Shown: positions 56,501 to 58,916 of the stretch, one piece after another
Layout: every line of letters begins with the position of its first letter
How positions within the stretch are numbered: position 1 is the first letter of the stretch
Origin: Osmia lignaria lignaria
Taxonomy: Eukaryota; Arthropoda; Insecta; Hymenoptera; Megachilidae
Length of the DNA stretch: 64,000 bases
Assembly (NCBI RefSeq): GCF_051020975.1
Contig: NC_135033.1
Coordinates: 3,003,501-3,067,500, forward strand
Direction of reading: 5' to 3'
Notes under the pieces: model-generated
What the model was told of the DNA's origin: nothing
The model's input: the letters and a program-made list of their open reading frames with translations, nothing else
The model's database searches: none
Translations under genes and position numbers: made by a program

Positions 56501-56759
56501 GAATGAAGAAAAATATACGCGACCCTGTTTCGAAGAAACGCGTCTTGAACGCGATGCAAACGTAGACGACACGTACCGAAATGATTTGGGTATCGATGGG
56601 CATGGAACTGTCATTGCCGTCGATGTTCGACTCGATGTCGTAGGTCCTCGACGTGGGTGTCGCATAAAGCGAAGAATGAAGTGCCAAGAGTCCGGGGGAA
56701 CCGCCGTAACTGCTCACCGGTGGTGGTGTCACCTCACCCCTGTCATAATTATCCAGCAT
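4978..56759 (-). CDS. Sox15: SoxF HMG-box transcription factor, Sox15 orthologue (whole spliced CDS span)
   Basis: Seven minus-strand exons (56759-56577, 54954-54684, 10309-10087, 7859-7660, 7347-7127, 6143-5840, 5540-4978) join through GT-AG junctions with matching phases into 1965 nt, i.e. 654 residues plus TAG. Residues 116-192 form an HMG box that begins RIRRPMNAFMVWAK, passes through NPDLHNADLSKMLGKKW and ends NYKYRPRRRK. The box binds DNA in the minor groove, so a nuclear sequence-specific regulator is expected. The RIRRPMNAFMVWAK start and the HNA(D/E)LSKMLG stretch are typical of SoxF (vertebrate Sox7/17/18, fly Sox15). The rest is low-complexity S/T/Q/N-rich sequence with 22 consecutive glutamines at 602-623. 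MDQY at 584-587 resembles the SoxF (E)FDQYL beta-catenin-binding motif, but weakly. The chosen start is the ATG one base into exon A; a further upstream coding exon is not excluded. The span is large because a 44.4-kb intron splits the HMG box. Confidence 0.93.
5840..6143 (-). CDS. Sox15: Sox15 coding exon F
   Basis: The acceptor TTTTTTCAG precedes GTGAGCTATTT, read VSYLNFERQPSSIAAVGIAN (residues 367 on). The exon passes through SFYPPVAS-like and HYTSSQSSKTANYSMQS stretches and ends RGAAEGCS plus one base at the donor TCCG|GTAATA. The 304 nt equal 101 codons + 1, matching the first two bases of exon G. The exon is S/N/Q-rich with no catalytic or structural domain evident. Confidence 0.88.
6831..7057 (-). 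mobile_element. piggyBac-type MITE (intron E-F)
   Basis: It starts TTAACCCTCAGATGGCGGAC and ends TCTGCTGTTCGAAGGTTAA. Terminal inverted repeats begin CCCT inside TTAA, as in piggyBac-like elements, which insert at and duplicate TTAA. There is no coding capacity. It is one of 18 copies in the window; orientation is assigned relative to copies that start CCCTTGAACAGCGGA. Confidence 0.7.
7127..7347 (-). CDS. Sox15: Sox15 coding exon E
   Basis: The acceptor ATGCTTAG precedes GTGACGG. The split glycine is completed and the exon reads DGTHLSSTQNPDAERDLMEG onward, ending GGYTDTLTYKKS in phase 0 at the donor TCG|GTAAGT. The exon is 221 nt (2 + 73 codons; residues 294-366). It is acidic/polar with many S, T and N and has no known domain. 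It is separated from exon D by only 312 bp of intron. Confidence 0.88.
7660..7859 (-). CDS. Sox15: Sox15 coding exon D
   Basis: The acceptor CTTTAAG precedes GTCCAAGATGG. Exon C's AT plus this G restores a methionine codon, giving MSKMDSYQGIPQIPWGG (residues 226 on). A run of six glutamines follows YH, then a P/S/T-rich stretch ending SPVASPEPD and one base of the next glycine codon at the donor GATG|GTGAGA. There is no recognisable domain, so it is probably part of the transactivation region. Its composition fits the SoxF C-terminal half. Confidence 0.88.
8703..9228. mobile_element. hAT-type foldback MITE, GC-rich arms, 526 bp (intron C-D)
   Basis: The element begins TAGGGATGTGCGGGTACCCG and ends TCGGGCCGCACATCCCTA. 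It is flanked by GTACATAT (8695-8702) and GTACACAT (9229-9236), an 8-bp target duplication with one mismatch, which is the hAT hallmark. Each half is nearly the reverse complement of the other. That palindromy explains several mirror-image open frames here that are not genes. The arms are rich in CGGG/CCCG, in sharp contrast with the AT-rich intron. Confidence 0.75.
9645..9841. mobile_element. pogo/Tc1-type MITE, GTTATATTGCC family
   Basis: The left end reads GTGTTATATTGCCACGTGAG and the right end CGACAATATAACAAGAGCAG then ACTG followed by TA. It is the same family as 32148-32350, 40503-40691 and 42492-42681. The left terminus has diverged. Confidence 0.5.
10087..10309 (-). CDS. Sox15: Sox15 coding exon C (second half of HMG box and basic tail)
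   Basis: The acceptor TTTCAG precedes GAAAGAAATGG. The exon encodes the HMG-box second half (KKWRGLTPQDRRPYVEEAER, then LRVIHMQEHPNYKYRPRRRK, to residue 192). A basic, then P/S/T-rich tail follows (KHAKRAPGAPSSPPSATNTT). YKYRPRRRK is the usual Sox C-terminal nuclear-localisation segment. The donor is CCAT|GTAAGT, so the final ATG codon is split as AT|G with exon D. The 223-nt length agrees with the phases on both sides. Confidence 0.96.
10975..11135 (+). mobile_element. piggyBac-type MITE, short copy
   Basis: It starts GACCCTTGAACACCGGAATC and ends GTCTGCCAGTCAAGGGTTAG. The left TTAA has decayed. The body matches the window-wide family (AAACTTACAAAACATATAA, CTCTCTCC near the end). Confidence 0.6.
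11136..12050. other. GC-richer intronic island with CTTCGT microsatellite
   Basis: This is apparently single-copy sequence, less AT-rich than its flanks. It contains a pyrimidine microsatellite (CTTCGT then CTT units) at about 11811-11866. The open frames here code low-complexity F/V/L or K/T runs caused by the microsatellite and are not genes. It is a candidate cis-regulatory or ancient unique segment of the Sox15 intron. Confidence 0.4.
12330..12795. repeat. Foldback element with ~150-bp arms
   Basis: The left arm (about 12331-12485), AATGGTCAAAAGTGGATGGT..., is the approximate reverse complement of the right arm (about 12640-12790, ...CCATCCACTTTTGACGAT). A spacer of about 150 bp separates them. 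There is no transposase frame. The family is unknown. Confidence 0.6.
12950..14610. repeat. Degenerate tandem array, period roughly 140-200 bp, interrupted by a MITE
   Basis: Successive segments repeat the order (TTGAY)RTRAATTAATAA..., ATAAA..TTAATNNNTTTAC, TTAGTGATTTT, ACTACT, GCAAAATATTAAT. Clear starts lie at about 13893, 14094, 14262 and 14570. Earlier units near 13285 and 13473 share TTTAAAATCAT(A/G)TGT. The piggyBac-type MITE at 14295-14459 sits inside one unit. Divergence is high, so unit borders are approximate. Confidence 0.5.
14295..14459 (+). mobile_element. piggyBac-type MITE inside the tandem array
   Basis: It starts TTAGCCCTTCAACTGCAGAG and ends GGTCCGCCGTCTAAGGGTTAA less its final base. 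The flanking tandem unit resumes immediately on the other side, so the insertion is younger than the array. Confidence 0.65.
14640..15120. other. GC-richer intronic island
   Basis: The sequence is complex and not obviously repeated in the window, with motifs such as GGGCGCGCTCCGCGGTGAGC around 14910. Open frames on both strands lack any recognisable domain. It could be regulatory. Confidence 0.35.
15121..16361. other. AT-rich intronic sequence, nothing recognised
   Basis: No gene, RNA or well-bounded repeat was identified. Confidence 0.4.
16362..17070 (+). mobile_element. piggyBac-type MITE interrupted by a foldback element
   Basis: The left part starts TTAACCCTTGAGTTTAAAAC and carries the family body to about 16530. 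The right terminus GGTCGCTCTCTAAGGGTTAA lies at 17051-17070. The intervening foldback/minisatellite element (about 16598-16985) has inserted into it. A further MITE end fragment, with CGCCATCCGAGGGCTAA, follows at 17071-17110. Confidence 0.55.
16598..16985. mobile_element. Foldback element FB1, copy 1 (3-unit 21-bp minisatellite core)
   Basis: The left arm, with TCGAATGTCCCCACCAAAAT and CGAGAACTCAGGTTCGGTAT, is the reverse complement of the right arm (...ATACCGAACCTGAGTTCTCA, ATTTTGGTGGGGCCATT). Each arm is about 130 bp. Between them lie TTAGG-like strings (GTAAGGTTAGGTTAGATTAG) and three 21-bp units at 16760-16822 with the GCGCATGCGC palindrome at one junction. Confidence 0.7.
17111..17930. 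other. GC-richer intronic island
   Basis: About 800 bp of complex, non-repetitive sequence, for example CTGCCCCCCATACGCTCGTG around 17341. Both strands are open for about 75 codons near 17640-17860, without a domain. It is a good candidate for an enhancer or conserved non-coding segment of Sox15. It might end in a MITE remnant (TTTAACCCTTCG at 17917). Confidence 0.4.
17931..18845. other. AT-rich intronic sequence, nothing recognised
   Basis: No supported feature. A short motif, GTTGACCCCCTAT, near 18574 resembles one near 58734, but the boundaries are unclear. Confidence 0.35.
18846..19095. repeat. Family F repeat with TTCTAAAATT-type array
   Basis: It begins TAGGTAGGGGCCAGGGTGCG and ends CTGGCCCACCCTAGAAAAAG followed by TTCTAGTTACAC. 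The inside is degenerate AAAATTCTAGAATTT-like units. It has the same layout as 1963-2215 and 34590-34805. Confidence 0.6.
19096..21559. other. AT-rich intronic sequence, repeats likely but unresolved
   Basis: No gene was seen. The part about 20350-20700 (with TTTTCGAGATAGCCTATTGT and GGGGGCGTTTCACCCTC) has the look of a decayed transposable element, but no termini or coding remnants could be fixed. Confidence 0.3.
21560..22110. promoter_or_regulatory. GC-richer intronic island with clustered CACGTG/GCGTG motifs
   Basis: At 21635-21690 the sequence is dense in ACGCG and contains two CACGTG E-boxes (in GCGCACGTGTTG and GCGCGCACGTGTGCGTG). The island appears unique in the window. E-boxes of this type bind bHLH or bHLH-PAS proteins. 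A regulatory role is inference only. Confidence 0.3.
22480..22670. repeat. Family E repeat, partial copy
   Basis: It contains GTATTCGCGATCAAATCCTG on the left, and CCTATATCGCCACTTTTTCT then AGGGAATCCTGATTTTATCG on the right, an inverted pair shared with 60318-60628 and 3341-3840. Confidence 0.5.
23030..23345. promoter_or_regulatory. GC-richer island with a CGTCAGG inverted repeat
   Basis: CGTCAGG (23313-23319) and CCTGACG (23328-23334) form a 7-bp inverted repeat with an 8-bp spacer (TAACGCGT). The palindrome overlaps a GACGTCA CRE-like core. It lies in a unique, GC-richer stretch of the giant intron. Function is unproven. Confidence 0.25.
24570..24785 (-). mobile_element. piggyBac-type MITE
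   Basis: It starts TTAACCCTCGGGCAACGGAC and ends CTCAGTTGTTCAGTGGTTAA. TTAA is present at both ends. Confidence 0.75.
24987..25879. mobile_element. Large foldback DNA element, 893 bp with ~380-bp arms
   Basis: It begins CAGGGTGTCTCAGCCGATTT and ends with the complement, AAATCGGCTGAGACACCCTG, flanked by TATA/TA on both sides. The left arm (24987 to about 25378) and right arm (about 25490-25879) are long, high-identity reverse complements, with a ~110-bp unpaired spacer. No transposase frame remains. CAGGGTGTC... ends with a TA duplication suggest a Tc1/mariner-like origin, but the family is not certain. Confidence 0.8.
26150..26600. other. GC-richer intronic island with (GA)n tract
   Basis: Unique-looking sequence with a GA dinucleotide tract at 26440-26459, a potential GAGA-factor target. 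No coding frame is supported. Confidence 0.35.
26601..27837. other. AT-rich intronic sequence with one possible decayed element
   Basis: About 27480-27825 may be a repeat: GCCGAATTAAGAGGTGATCT at the left and AGAAATCTTAATCCGTTTTT at the right, with a GC-richer centre. Otherwise nothing was recognised. Confidence 0.3.
27838..27965 (-). mobile_element. piggyBac-type MITE, truncated
   Basis: It retains the distal body (ATATGAAACTCTTTCGTTTA, TTAATATCCTCGTATATATT) and the end GGCTCCGCTATTCAAGAATTAA. The proximal end is missing. Confidence 0.6.
28240..28990. other. GC-richer intronic island
   Basis: The sequence is complex, with open frames of 117 and 103 codons on the plus strand and a 64-codon frame opposite. 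None has a recognisable domain or convincing splice context, so I treat it as non-coding unique sequence. Confidence 0.35.
28991..29675. mobile_element. hAT-type MITE carrying a nested FB1 minisatellite element
   Basis: The left end TAGAGGTGTGCGAGAAGTCG and an arm with GAGTACCTGATATTCGGGAT match the hAT arms at 39337-39416 and 55136-55587. The right arm is degenerate (AAACAATTCTCGAGTCAATC up to about 29675) and its terminus is lost next to a piggyBac-type MITE. The inner part is the FB1 core and right arm (about 29222-29606). Confidence 0.55.
29243..29431. repeat. 21-bp minisatellite, nine units with alternating types (42-bp higher-order period)
   Basis: There are nine consecutive 21-bp units starting TGC(G/T)CAGTA. 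From unit 3 on, TGCTCAGTATCGAATAG and TGCGCAGTATTGAATAG types strictly alternate, giving a 42-bp higher-order repeat. Four unit junctions make an exact GCGCATGCGC palindrome. The repetitive peptides that can be read here (HALFDTE/HALFNTA types) are a by-product of the array. Confidence 0.9.
29688..29881 (+). mobile_element. piggyBac-type MITE, right end truncated
   Basis: It starts TTAACATTTGAACAGCGAAG, continues with CAAGACCCAAACTTACAAAA and stops in ATCAAATTAAAATTCC. The GGTCCGCCG end is absent. Confidence 0.6.
29890..30660. other. GC-richer island holding the longest unexplained open frame
   Basis: A plus-strand frame of 203 codons (29895-30506) and an overlapping 128-codon frame lie here. 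The peptide has no recognisable domain. It begins just beyond the truncated MITE, and its amino acid make-up (R/S/C-rich) is what a GC-richer random frame gives. I therefore do not call a gene. Confidence 0.35.
31074..31544 (+). mobile_element. Helitron-like non-autonomous element
   Basis: It begins TCTATACTCTATACATATAA and ends ACGAAGTCGCGGGTAATCGC followed by TAGT, i.e. 5'-TC ... CTAGT-3' without target duplication, as Helitrons do. The internal GACTGAATCGATTTTGACGA stretch is of a kind common in insect Helitron-type repeats. No Rep/helicase coding is present. An alternative is another dispersed repeat class with similar ends. Confidence 0.5.
31580..32145. other. GC-richer intronic island
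   Basis: Unique-looking sequence with no supported coding exon. It directly precedes a pogo-type MITE. Confidence 0.3.
32148..32350. mobile_element. pogo/Tc1-type MITE, GTTATATTGCC family, intact ends
   Basis: TA|CAGTGGGCTCTCGTTATAT at the left and ATATAACGAGAGTCTACTG|TA at the right give inverted repeats with a TA target duplication. It is 203 bp and has no coding. Confidence 0.7.
32668..32887 (-). mobile_element. piggyBac-type MITE, near-complete
   Basis: It starts TTAACCCTCGGACGATGAAC and ends ACTCCACTGTTCAAGGGTTAA less its first base. TTAA is present on both sides. Confidence 0.75.
32964..33071. repeat. 33-bp minisatellite with GCATGCGC palindromes
   Basis: Units start TAATCC(A/G)CGCATGCGC at 32964, 32997 and 33030, with a partial fourth at 33063. 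The spacing is exactly 33 bp. It shares the CGCATGCGC core with the 21-bp minisatellite, though the rest of the unit differs. Confidence 0.85.
33072..34589. other. AT-rich intronic sequence, nothing recognised
   Basis: No gene or bounded repeat is supported in this stretch. Confidence 0.35.
34590..34805. repeat. Family F repeat with TTCTAAAATT-type array
   Basis: The left end TAGCCACCCCAAAAAATGTG parallels 18870-18895, and the right end reads GGACCTGGTTCTAGTTACAC. The body is short AAATTCCAAATTTCCAAAA-like units. Confidence 0.6.
35100..35375. repeat. Family F repeat, inverted orientation
   Basis: It holds AATTCTAGAATTTTGA-like units and ends GGGACCAGACCCACCTGGCC then CCTACC, the reverse layout of the copy at 18846. 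Confidence 0.55.
35600..36355. other. GC-richer intronic island
   Basis: Complex sequence, purine-rich in places (GAGAGAGAGAGGGGGAGA near 36150). Overlapping 100- and 120-codon frames on opposite strands have no domain. It is treated as unique non-coding DNA. Confidence 0.35.
36360..36541 (+). mobile_element. piggyBac-type MITE, intact ends
   Basis: It starts TTAACCCCTGAACAGCGGAA and ends TCCGCCGTTCGGGGGTTAA, with TTAA on both sides and matched CCCC... inverted repeats. Confidence 0.8.
37100..37940. other. GC-richer intronic island with (GT)n tract
   Basis: Unique-looking sequence with a GT dinucleotide run at about 37674-37692. No supported exon. Confidence 0.35.
38127..38483. mobile_element. 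hAT-type foldback MITE with perfect 8-bp target duplication
   Basis: TAGAGGTGTGTGAGTACTCG at the left and CGAGTACTCGCACACCTCTA at the right differ at one position as an inverted pair. The copies of GTATGATC at 38119-38126 and 38484-38491 are identical. The whole 357 bp is nearly palindromic and full of TCGAAT/ATTCGA and GAGTA motifs. The 88-codon open frame inside is a by-product. TIR and TSD length identify the hAT superfamily; insertion looks relatively recent. Confidence 0.9.
38492..39282. other. AT-rich intronic sequence, nothing recognised
   Basis: No supported feature. Confidence 0.35.
39283..39336 (-). mobile_element. piggyBac-type MITE end fragment
   Basis: It starts TTTAACCCTCAGACGGCGGA and breaks off in TTTAATTTAATATTG, where a hAT arm begins. 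Confidence 0.55.
39337..39416. mobile_element. hAT-type MITE right-arm fragment
   Basis: CCGACCAAAACAATTCCCGA leads to TTCTCGCACACCTCTA, matching the right arm of the element family at 28991 and 55136. No left arm is nearby. Confidence 0.55.
39510..40000. other. GC-richer intronic island
   Basis: Plus-strand frames of 96 and 72 codons overlap and have no domain. Complex sequence, possibly regulatory. Confidence 0.3.
40503..40691. mobile_element. pogo/Tc1-type MITE, GTTATATTGCC family
   Basis: TA|CAGTAGGTTCTCGTTACAT at the left and CGCGGCAATATAACGAGAAT then CTATTC|TA at the right. Confidence 0.65.
41697..41877 (-). mobile_element. piggyBac-type MITE
   Basis: It starts CCCTCAGACAGCGGACGATA within a mutated TTAA and ends GGTCCGCTGTCCATGGGTTAA less its first base. 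Confidence 0.65.
42492..42681. mobile_element. pogo/Tc1-type MITE, GTTATATTGCC family
   Basis: TA|CAGGAGACTCTTGTTATAG at the left and CATGGCAATATAACTAAAGT then CTACTG at the right. It is the same family as 32148-32350. Confidence 0.6.
42928..43226. mobile_element. pogo/Tc1-type MITE, CAGTGGTACC family, copy 1
   Basis: CAGTGGTACCTTGGTATAC and GTATACCGAGGTACCACTG are inverted ends flanked by TA on each side. It is 299 bp. The body matches 51806-52095 in opposite orientation. The 65-codon frame inside is not a gene. Confidence 0.8.
43312..43562. repeat. GC-rich dispersed repeat (family D), copy 1
   Basis: TAGGCGTTTAGTGGAGGGGA, GGGTTTCGTCTCCCCGGACG, CGGGGACCGCTAGGTGGCGA, TCTCGCAAGCGGTCGCC and CTGTTGTCAG occur in the same order at 55226-55475. 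The ends (GGGTTTCGTCT against AGACGAAACGCC) are roughly inverted. The family is not recognised. Confidence 0.7.
43820..44560. other. GC-rich intronic island
   Basis: This is one of the strongest GC peaks of the intron, for example GGCACACCGTGGTTCTCCTT near 44346. The minus strand is open for 94 codons (44475-44191), R-rich, with no domain. It could contain a regulatory element or an alternative promoter for a shorter Sox15 transcript. That is only a guess. Confidence 0.35.
44797..45190. mobile_element. Foldback element FB1, copy 3 (4-unit minisatellite core)
   Basis: The arms TTCGAATGGCCCCACCAACA and TTTTGGTGGGACCATTCGAA are inverted. Next to the core are TTAGG-like strings (GTAAGGTTAGGTTAGGTTAG). 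Four 21-bp units span about 44942-45025. Confidence 0.7.
45191..45740. other. GC-richer intronic island
   Basis: Complex sequence. A plus-strand frame of 165 codons runs 44993-45490 but starts inside the FB1 minisatellite, so it is not credible as a gene. Confidence 0.35.
45741..45972 (-). mobile_element. piggyBac-type MITE
   Basis: It starts TTAACACTCGGCCGTCGGCC and ends AGACATCGCTGTTAAGGGTTAA less its first two bases. TTAA is present on both sides. Confidence 0.75.
46133..46622. mobile_element. Palindromic mariner derivative with transposase N-terminus in both arms
   Basis: The ends TTAGGTTGTGTAATAAATTC and GAATTTATTACACACCCTAA lie between TA duplications (46131-46132, 46623-46624), as in mariner. 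Both strands can be read from near the centre as ...GGKKIHFRHL..., like the start of a mariner-family transposase. On the plus strand it continues FAFRCRQKATEAARGIRNVYG. No catalytic DDD region is present. The element appears to have arisen by inverted duplication of a 5' end and is inactive. At 490 bp it is far shorter than an autonomous mariner (about 1.3 kb). Confidence 0.8.
46880..47315. mobile_element. Foldback element with TTAGG-like centre
   Basis: The left arm (about 46885-47085, with CTTCCAAAAGGCCCCATCAC and GTGCGGAAACCCCCTATTAT) is the reverse complement of the right arm (about 47120-47310, with ATAGGGGGTTTCCGCACTTT and GTGATGGGGCCTTTCGGAAG). The loop at about 47083-47122 is CCTAACCCTAACCCTAAACC then TAACCTAGGTTAGGTTAA, resembling the insect TTAGG telomere repeat. 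Confidence 0.8.
47380..48180. other. GC-rich intronic island
   Basis: Strong GC peak with overlapping minus-strand frames of 133 and 102 codons (P/R/C/H-rich, no domain). Complex, single-copy in the window. It is a candidate regulatory segment. Confidence 0.35.
48912..49196. mobile_element. Possible Tc1/mariner-type remnant
   Basis: ACTCAGCCAAAAAAAATCGT at the left and TTAATTGTTTTGCTGAGTGT at the right form imperfect inverted ends. There is no coding. Confidence 0.4.
49853..50050 (-). mobile_element. piggyBac-type MITE, intact ends
   Basis: It starts TTAACCCTCGGACAGCGGAC and ends TTCCGCTGTTCACGGGTTAA. Confidence 0.78.
50051..50440. repeat. Degenerate GAAGA/GAAAG-rich tract
   Basis: Purine-rich sequence repeats the themes AAGATTGAAGATATA, AAAATGAATATTCAAAATTG and AGAAGATTGAAAAT at irregular spacing. 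It may be an old tandem duplication. The 117-codon minus frame across it is a compositional artefact. Confidence 0.35.
50441..50800. other. GC-richer intronic island
   Basis: Complex, single-copy-looking DNA with opposite-strand frames of 87 and 70 codons and no domain. Confidence 0.3.
51189..51299 (+). mobile_element. piggyBac-type MITE, internally deleted
   Basis: It starts GACCCTTGAACAGCAGAGCT and ends GTCTGCCGACCGAGGGTCAA. Both termini are present but the centre is shortened to about 111 bp. Confidence 0.6.
51806..52095. mobile_element. pogo/Tc1-type MITE, CAGTGGTACC family, copy 2
   Basis: CAGTGGTACCTCGGTATACG and GTATACCGAGGTACTACTG are inverted ends with TA on both sides. It is 290 bp, inverted relative to 42928-43226. 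Confidence 0.8.
52550..52660. repeat. Family F repeat, short copy
   Basis: CCTCTCACCATTCTAAAATT leads through AAAATACCAGAATTTT-like units to GGACCTAACCCCAACCC. Confidence 0.5.
52661..53330. other. AT-rich intronic sequence, nothing recognised
   Basis: No supported feature. Confidence 0.35.
53331..53740. other. GC-richer intronic island near exon B
   Basis: A unique-looking stretch about 1 kb downstream of the exon B donor. It is a candidate splicing or transcriptional regulatory region; no exon is supported. Confidence 0.3.
53888..54052 (+). mobile_element. piggyBac-type MITE, intact ends
   Basis: It starts TTAACCCTTAAACAACGGAG and ends GTCCGCCGTCCGAGGGTTAA. It is a clear example of TTAA plus CCCT inverted repeats. 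Confidence 0.8.
54395..54408. repeat. Poly-G run (14)
   Basis: Fourteen consecutive G in AT-rich DNA, followed by TTCTAAGATTCTG. This may be the edge of a family F repeat. Confidence 0.7.
54684..54954 (-). CDS. Sox15: Sox15 coding exon B (first half of HMG box)
   Basis: The acceptor ATTTCAG is followed by ATACCGGGAATG, coding IPGML (residues 62 on). The HMG box starts at residue 116 (RIRRPMNAFMVWAK) and the exon stops after SKML plus one base of the next glycine codon, at the donor CTTG|GTAAGT. The 271-nt length (90 codons + 1) fits exon C, which starts with the remaining GA. The stretch VERKKLADENPDLHNADLSK is close to fly Sox15. Identification as SoxF rests mainly on this exon and exon C. 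Confidence 0.96.
55136..55587. mobile_element. hAT-type MITE carrying a family D insert (intron A-B)
   Basis: The left arm TAAAGGGGTGTGAGAACTCG, then ATCGGGTACCTGATACTCGG, and the right arm GCCGACCGAAACAATTCCCG ... GGGTTCTCGTAC match the hAT family at 28991 and 39337. Between them, 55226-55475 is the family D repeat. The ends have decayed and no target duplication is visible. Confidence 0.6.
55226..55475. repeat. GC-rich dispersed repeat (family D), copy 2
   Basis: TAGGCGTTTAGTGTAGGGTG, CGGGGACCGCTAGGTGGCGG and TCTCGCAAGCGGTCGCCTGG match 43312-43562 in order and spacing. Confidence 0.7.
56577..56759 (-). CDS. Sox15: Sox15 coding exon A (N-terminus, residues 1-61)
   Basis: The exon is preceded by an acceptor ending TTTACAG. 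One G follows, then ATG, giving a protein start of MLDNYDRGEV. It ends ...DTQIIS at the donor TCG|GTACGT in phase 0, which joins exon B exactly in frame. The acceptor directly before the ATG implies at least one upstream 5' exon, not located here. If that exon is coding, the protein is longer. The sequence is rich in P, S, T and G, as in SoxF N-termini. Confidence 0.85.
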
Positions 56760-56760
56760 C

Positions 56761-58140
56761 CTGTAAATTTAAATGAATTTTCATAGAAATTAATACTTTA
56801 ATCCTGTCACTGTGAAATATTTAACATATTGACTGCCGCGGTGTACGTCTCAAATGTAACATATGTAATTAAGTAATTAAAAAAGAAAAGGATCAAATTA
56901 AATAACATTACTAATATACTAATAATATAAGGTAGAGAAGCGAACATTTAATAAATTATTATGAAGCTTCAGTATGCCATTATAAATGTTAGTTTTTACT
57001 GTAGAGCCCAACTATATCATTAAATAAAATTTAATTAAACATTTTTGGAAAAATAAAATTCAATTATCCATATTTATCACGTCTAAATTATATTTTTAGG
57101 CCCCCCACAATGTTTCATTCATTGTTGGTTCACATCCTATAAAATACTATTGATATGCAGTATTAAGTATAATAGGCTCCCCCGGAAAAATGGCGACGAC
57201 TCCCTCCCCCCCCCCCCCCCCCCCCGGTTTCCCCCGTTTCCGGATTTCCAACCACCGCACCGCACCGACTAGACTTCCTCGGATTCTCGGCGTTCCGGGT
57301 TCCGAGATTCCTATTCTTCGCTGTAGGACTTCTCTTTCCTAGACCCCCGCCTTTCCCCTTAAGCGTCGCCAAGGAGAATGACGATATAGGAAAGGAGGAC
57401 CGATATATGAACTATATTTGCCAAATTGATTAACTCCAAAAAAACGAAAGGTAAAGAAATTGATAAAATATAAAAAGTTAAGGCACTAAAATTTTAACAG
57501 TTCATGATCGGCTCATACATGTATATAGATTTGTTGTCTTCCACCACTTGAGTATAAACATTTACACAGGAAAATTTGAATTGATATTTATGTTATTATT
57601 CATACTTTTAAATTATATACTAAATTTTATAAAATTTAATAATTAATATACAAATATTGTCAAAATTAAGATTTTAAGAATTTCTACTTCCTCTATAACG
57701 CTATTTTCCCATGAGAAACCTACATTGCACTGTTACATAATTTCTGTTGTACTTAGGATATTTGTTTTCAGTATAGAATAAATCATTCTGTTTTGTACTA
57801 CTACTTTGATTAAATAGTACCTTCACATATCTCTATAATCTAGCATACTTTTTTTAATTGTTTTTGAGTTCTTTTAAATGATGCCTTCATGTATGTCTTG
57901 ACTAACAACAAGTAGATTACAATTTTTTATGAGAAGGATTTACATACTCATTTTCGTTAAACTTTAAACATCAAATTATGGTAAACTTTTTATATTTCGA
58001 ATTCCCTATTTGACATCCAACAACCTCGTATCTTCTTACCTTTAAAACTATAACCTTACTTTTCACTTATGATTCATTAATTAACATAAGTTATTGAAAT
58101 ATAAACTTTATCCTGTTTTCGATGAGTAGTTAACGGTAAA
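56761..58140. other. Sequence upstream of exon A: 5' intron or flank with poly-C tract
   Basis: It includes a 20-C run at 57206-57225 within a GC-rich patch (57180-57375) and a decayed family E repeat around 57168-57745. No exon with a donor compatible with exon A was identified. The glycine-rich minus-strand frame here comes from the poly-C run. Confidence 0.4.
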
Positions 58141-58410
58141 ATCACCAATACATCCGGCCAATAAAATAGCGAGCTGCGTACCGTTTCGCTCGAACGAATG
58201 CTCGCTTGTTTGTCATGCGAACCACATTATACTGTTCTTCTTCGATACGTTCAGGCATGAAACAGATCCAGAGTCTGAGAGGTATTCAAGCATCTCGGTA
58301 ATTCAACCGATTCATTCCATTTTCCAAAGATTTAACGCGGACTAATGTGACGCAAAGGTGATTGAGATTCAGACTGATAAGGAATATTATGCAAGTGATA
58401 CGTGAAGATC
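58141..58410. promoter_or_regulatory. GC-richer segment upstream of exon A
   Basis: A complex sequence about 1.4-1.6 kb upstream of exon A (CGAGCTGCGTACCGTTTCGC). It could contain a 5' UTR exon, promoter or enhancer for Sox15. No TATA-Inr arrangement is convincing. Confidence 0.25.
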
Positions 58411-58748
58411 TTGATGTCATTTTAGTTGATATAATATACCACTATATGTGTTTTATATGTGTTTTGCTTTTACTAGTAGGGCTGAAAACAAGGCTGAAAA
58501 TAGCCTTGCACAAATAAATTAGGGGTTCTTTTTTGGCATTCAAAAGATGGTGAATCTACTTGGTTTCTTCTTGAAAATTGAATGAGAATTTTAAATATAA
58601 AATATAATTTAAGAAAAAATAAATATAGAAGCACCAAATTAATTTATACATCTAATATTTTATCAAATATCTCGACTGTGTTGCAGAAAAAAGGTGAAAG
58701 CATGCAGTAGTGTACTAGAGGCCAGAAATGTTTGGTGACCCCTCCCTA

Positions 58749-58916
58749 TTAACCCTTGAAAAGAGCCTGAGTCAATTGTGGCCCAAACTTGCAAAACGTA
58801 TACAAGAATATTAACCTAAAATCAAATGCGTGATTTTTAAACAAAATACATTTATACATAAAAAATGTAGAAAATAAGAATAATATGAAATACAAAGTTA
58901 AATTAAAATTGTGCTA
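58749..58916 (+). mobile_element. piggyBac-type MITE, right end lost
   Basis: It starts TTAACCCTTGAAAAGAGCCT and runs to AAGTTAAATTAAAATTGTG. The GGTCCGCCG end is missing. Confidence 0.6.

Noticed and set aside
57163..57372. Glycine-rich 69-codon minus-strand frame
   Set aside because: The glycines are the translation of the poly-C run; no other support.
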